Shown one piece after another: positions 5,558 to 5,615 of a stretch of DNA of 5,615 bases (position 1 is the stretch's first letter; every line of letters starts with the position of its first letter). The stretch is from Gammaproteobacteria bacterium (lineage in GTDB: Bacteria > Pseudomonadota > Gammaproteobacteria > SZUA-229). The translations under genes were made by a program, and so were the position numbers. The notes beneath the pieces are model-generated. The model saw only the letters and a list, made by a program, of their open reading frames with translations. It was not told the DNA's origin and ran no database searches. Where the stretch lies: positions 1 through 5,615 of the forward strand of contig JALTRC010000087.1 in the NCBI GenBank assembly GCA_026998145.1, read 5' to 3'.

Positions 5558-5615
5558 AGTATTTAGGACTGTATATCAGAAAGCGCTTATCCTATCATTG
5601 CAGCGAACTTAAATT
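5558..5615. other. Region upstream of ftsY, no gene recognised
   Basis: These 58 bases upstream of ftsY contain no supported reading frame. They probably hold the ftsY promoter or leader, but I could not pick out a convincing -10/-35 pair or ribosome binding site. Confidence 0.4.

Noticed and set aside
5001..5612. 203-codon open frame on the plus strand
   Set aside because: It is antisense to the N-terminal half of ftsY, and its Ser/Arg-rich translation is typical of a shadow frame.

Overview
The window looks like chromosomal DNA of a proteobacterium, most likely a gammaproteobacterium. This rests on the style of the FtsY and cofactor-independent phosphoglycerate mutase proteins and on the proteobacterial type of the molybdoenzyme operon. 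No rRNA or other phylogenetic marker is present, so this is an inference. I see no tRNA, rRNA, transposase or CRISPR array.

Left part (2-2639, plus strand): the 3' end of an operon for a periplasmic type II DMSO-reductase-family molybdoenzyme, the group that includes ethylbenzene, dimethylsulfide, selenate, chlorate and NarGH-like enzymes. It holds the last 50 codons of the molybdopterin catalytic (alpha) subunit, a complete four-cluster iron-sulfur (beta) subunit, a secreted haem b (gamma) subunit with unusual glycine-rich stretches, and a TorD/NarJ-like maturation chaperone (delta). In the expected scheme, alpha and beta fold and gain cofactors in the cytoplasm with the chaperone's help and leave by Tat. 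Gamma is exported separately by Sec and joins them in the periplasm. Electrons then pass between the Mo cofactor, five Fe-S clusters (one in alpha, four in beta) and the haem. The order alpha-beta-gamma-delta is that of ebdABCD rather than the alpha-beta-delta-gamma order of ddh/ser/clr. The substrate cannot be read, because nearly all of the catalytic subunit lies outside the window.

Right part (2636-5557, minus strand): two housekeeping genes, ftsY (SRP receptor GTPase) followed by gpmI (glycolytic phosphoglycerate mutase). gpmI converges on the chaperone gene and their stop codons overlap by four bases, which leaves no room for a conventional terminator between them.

The 264-base gap between ftsY and gpmI (4178-4441) holds the most unusual structure. 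A perfect 7-base tandem repeat (CGTTAGT, 13.9 copies) runs directly into a 14-bp perfect hairpin. Beyond the hairpin are four diverged heptads in the opposite orientation, the last of which supplies the ftsY stop codon. The whole block looks like one composite inverted-repeat element just upstream of a candidate gpmI promoter.
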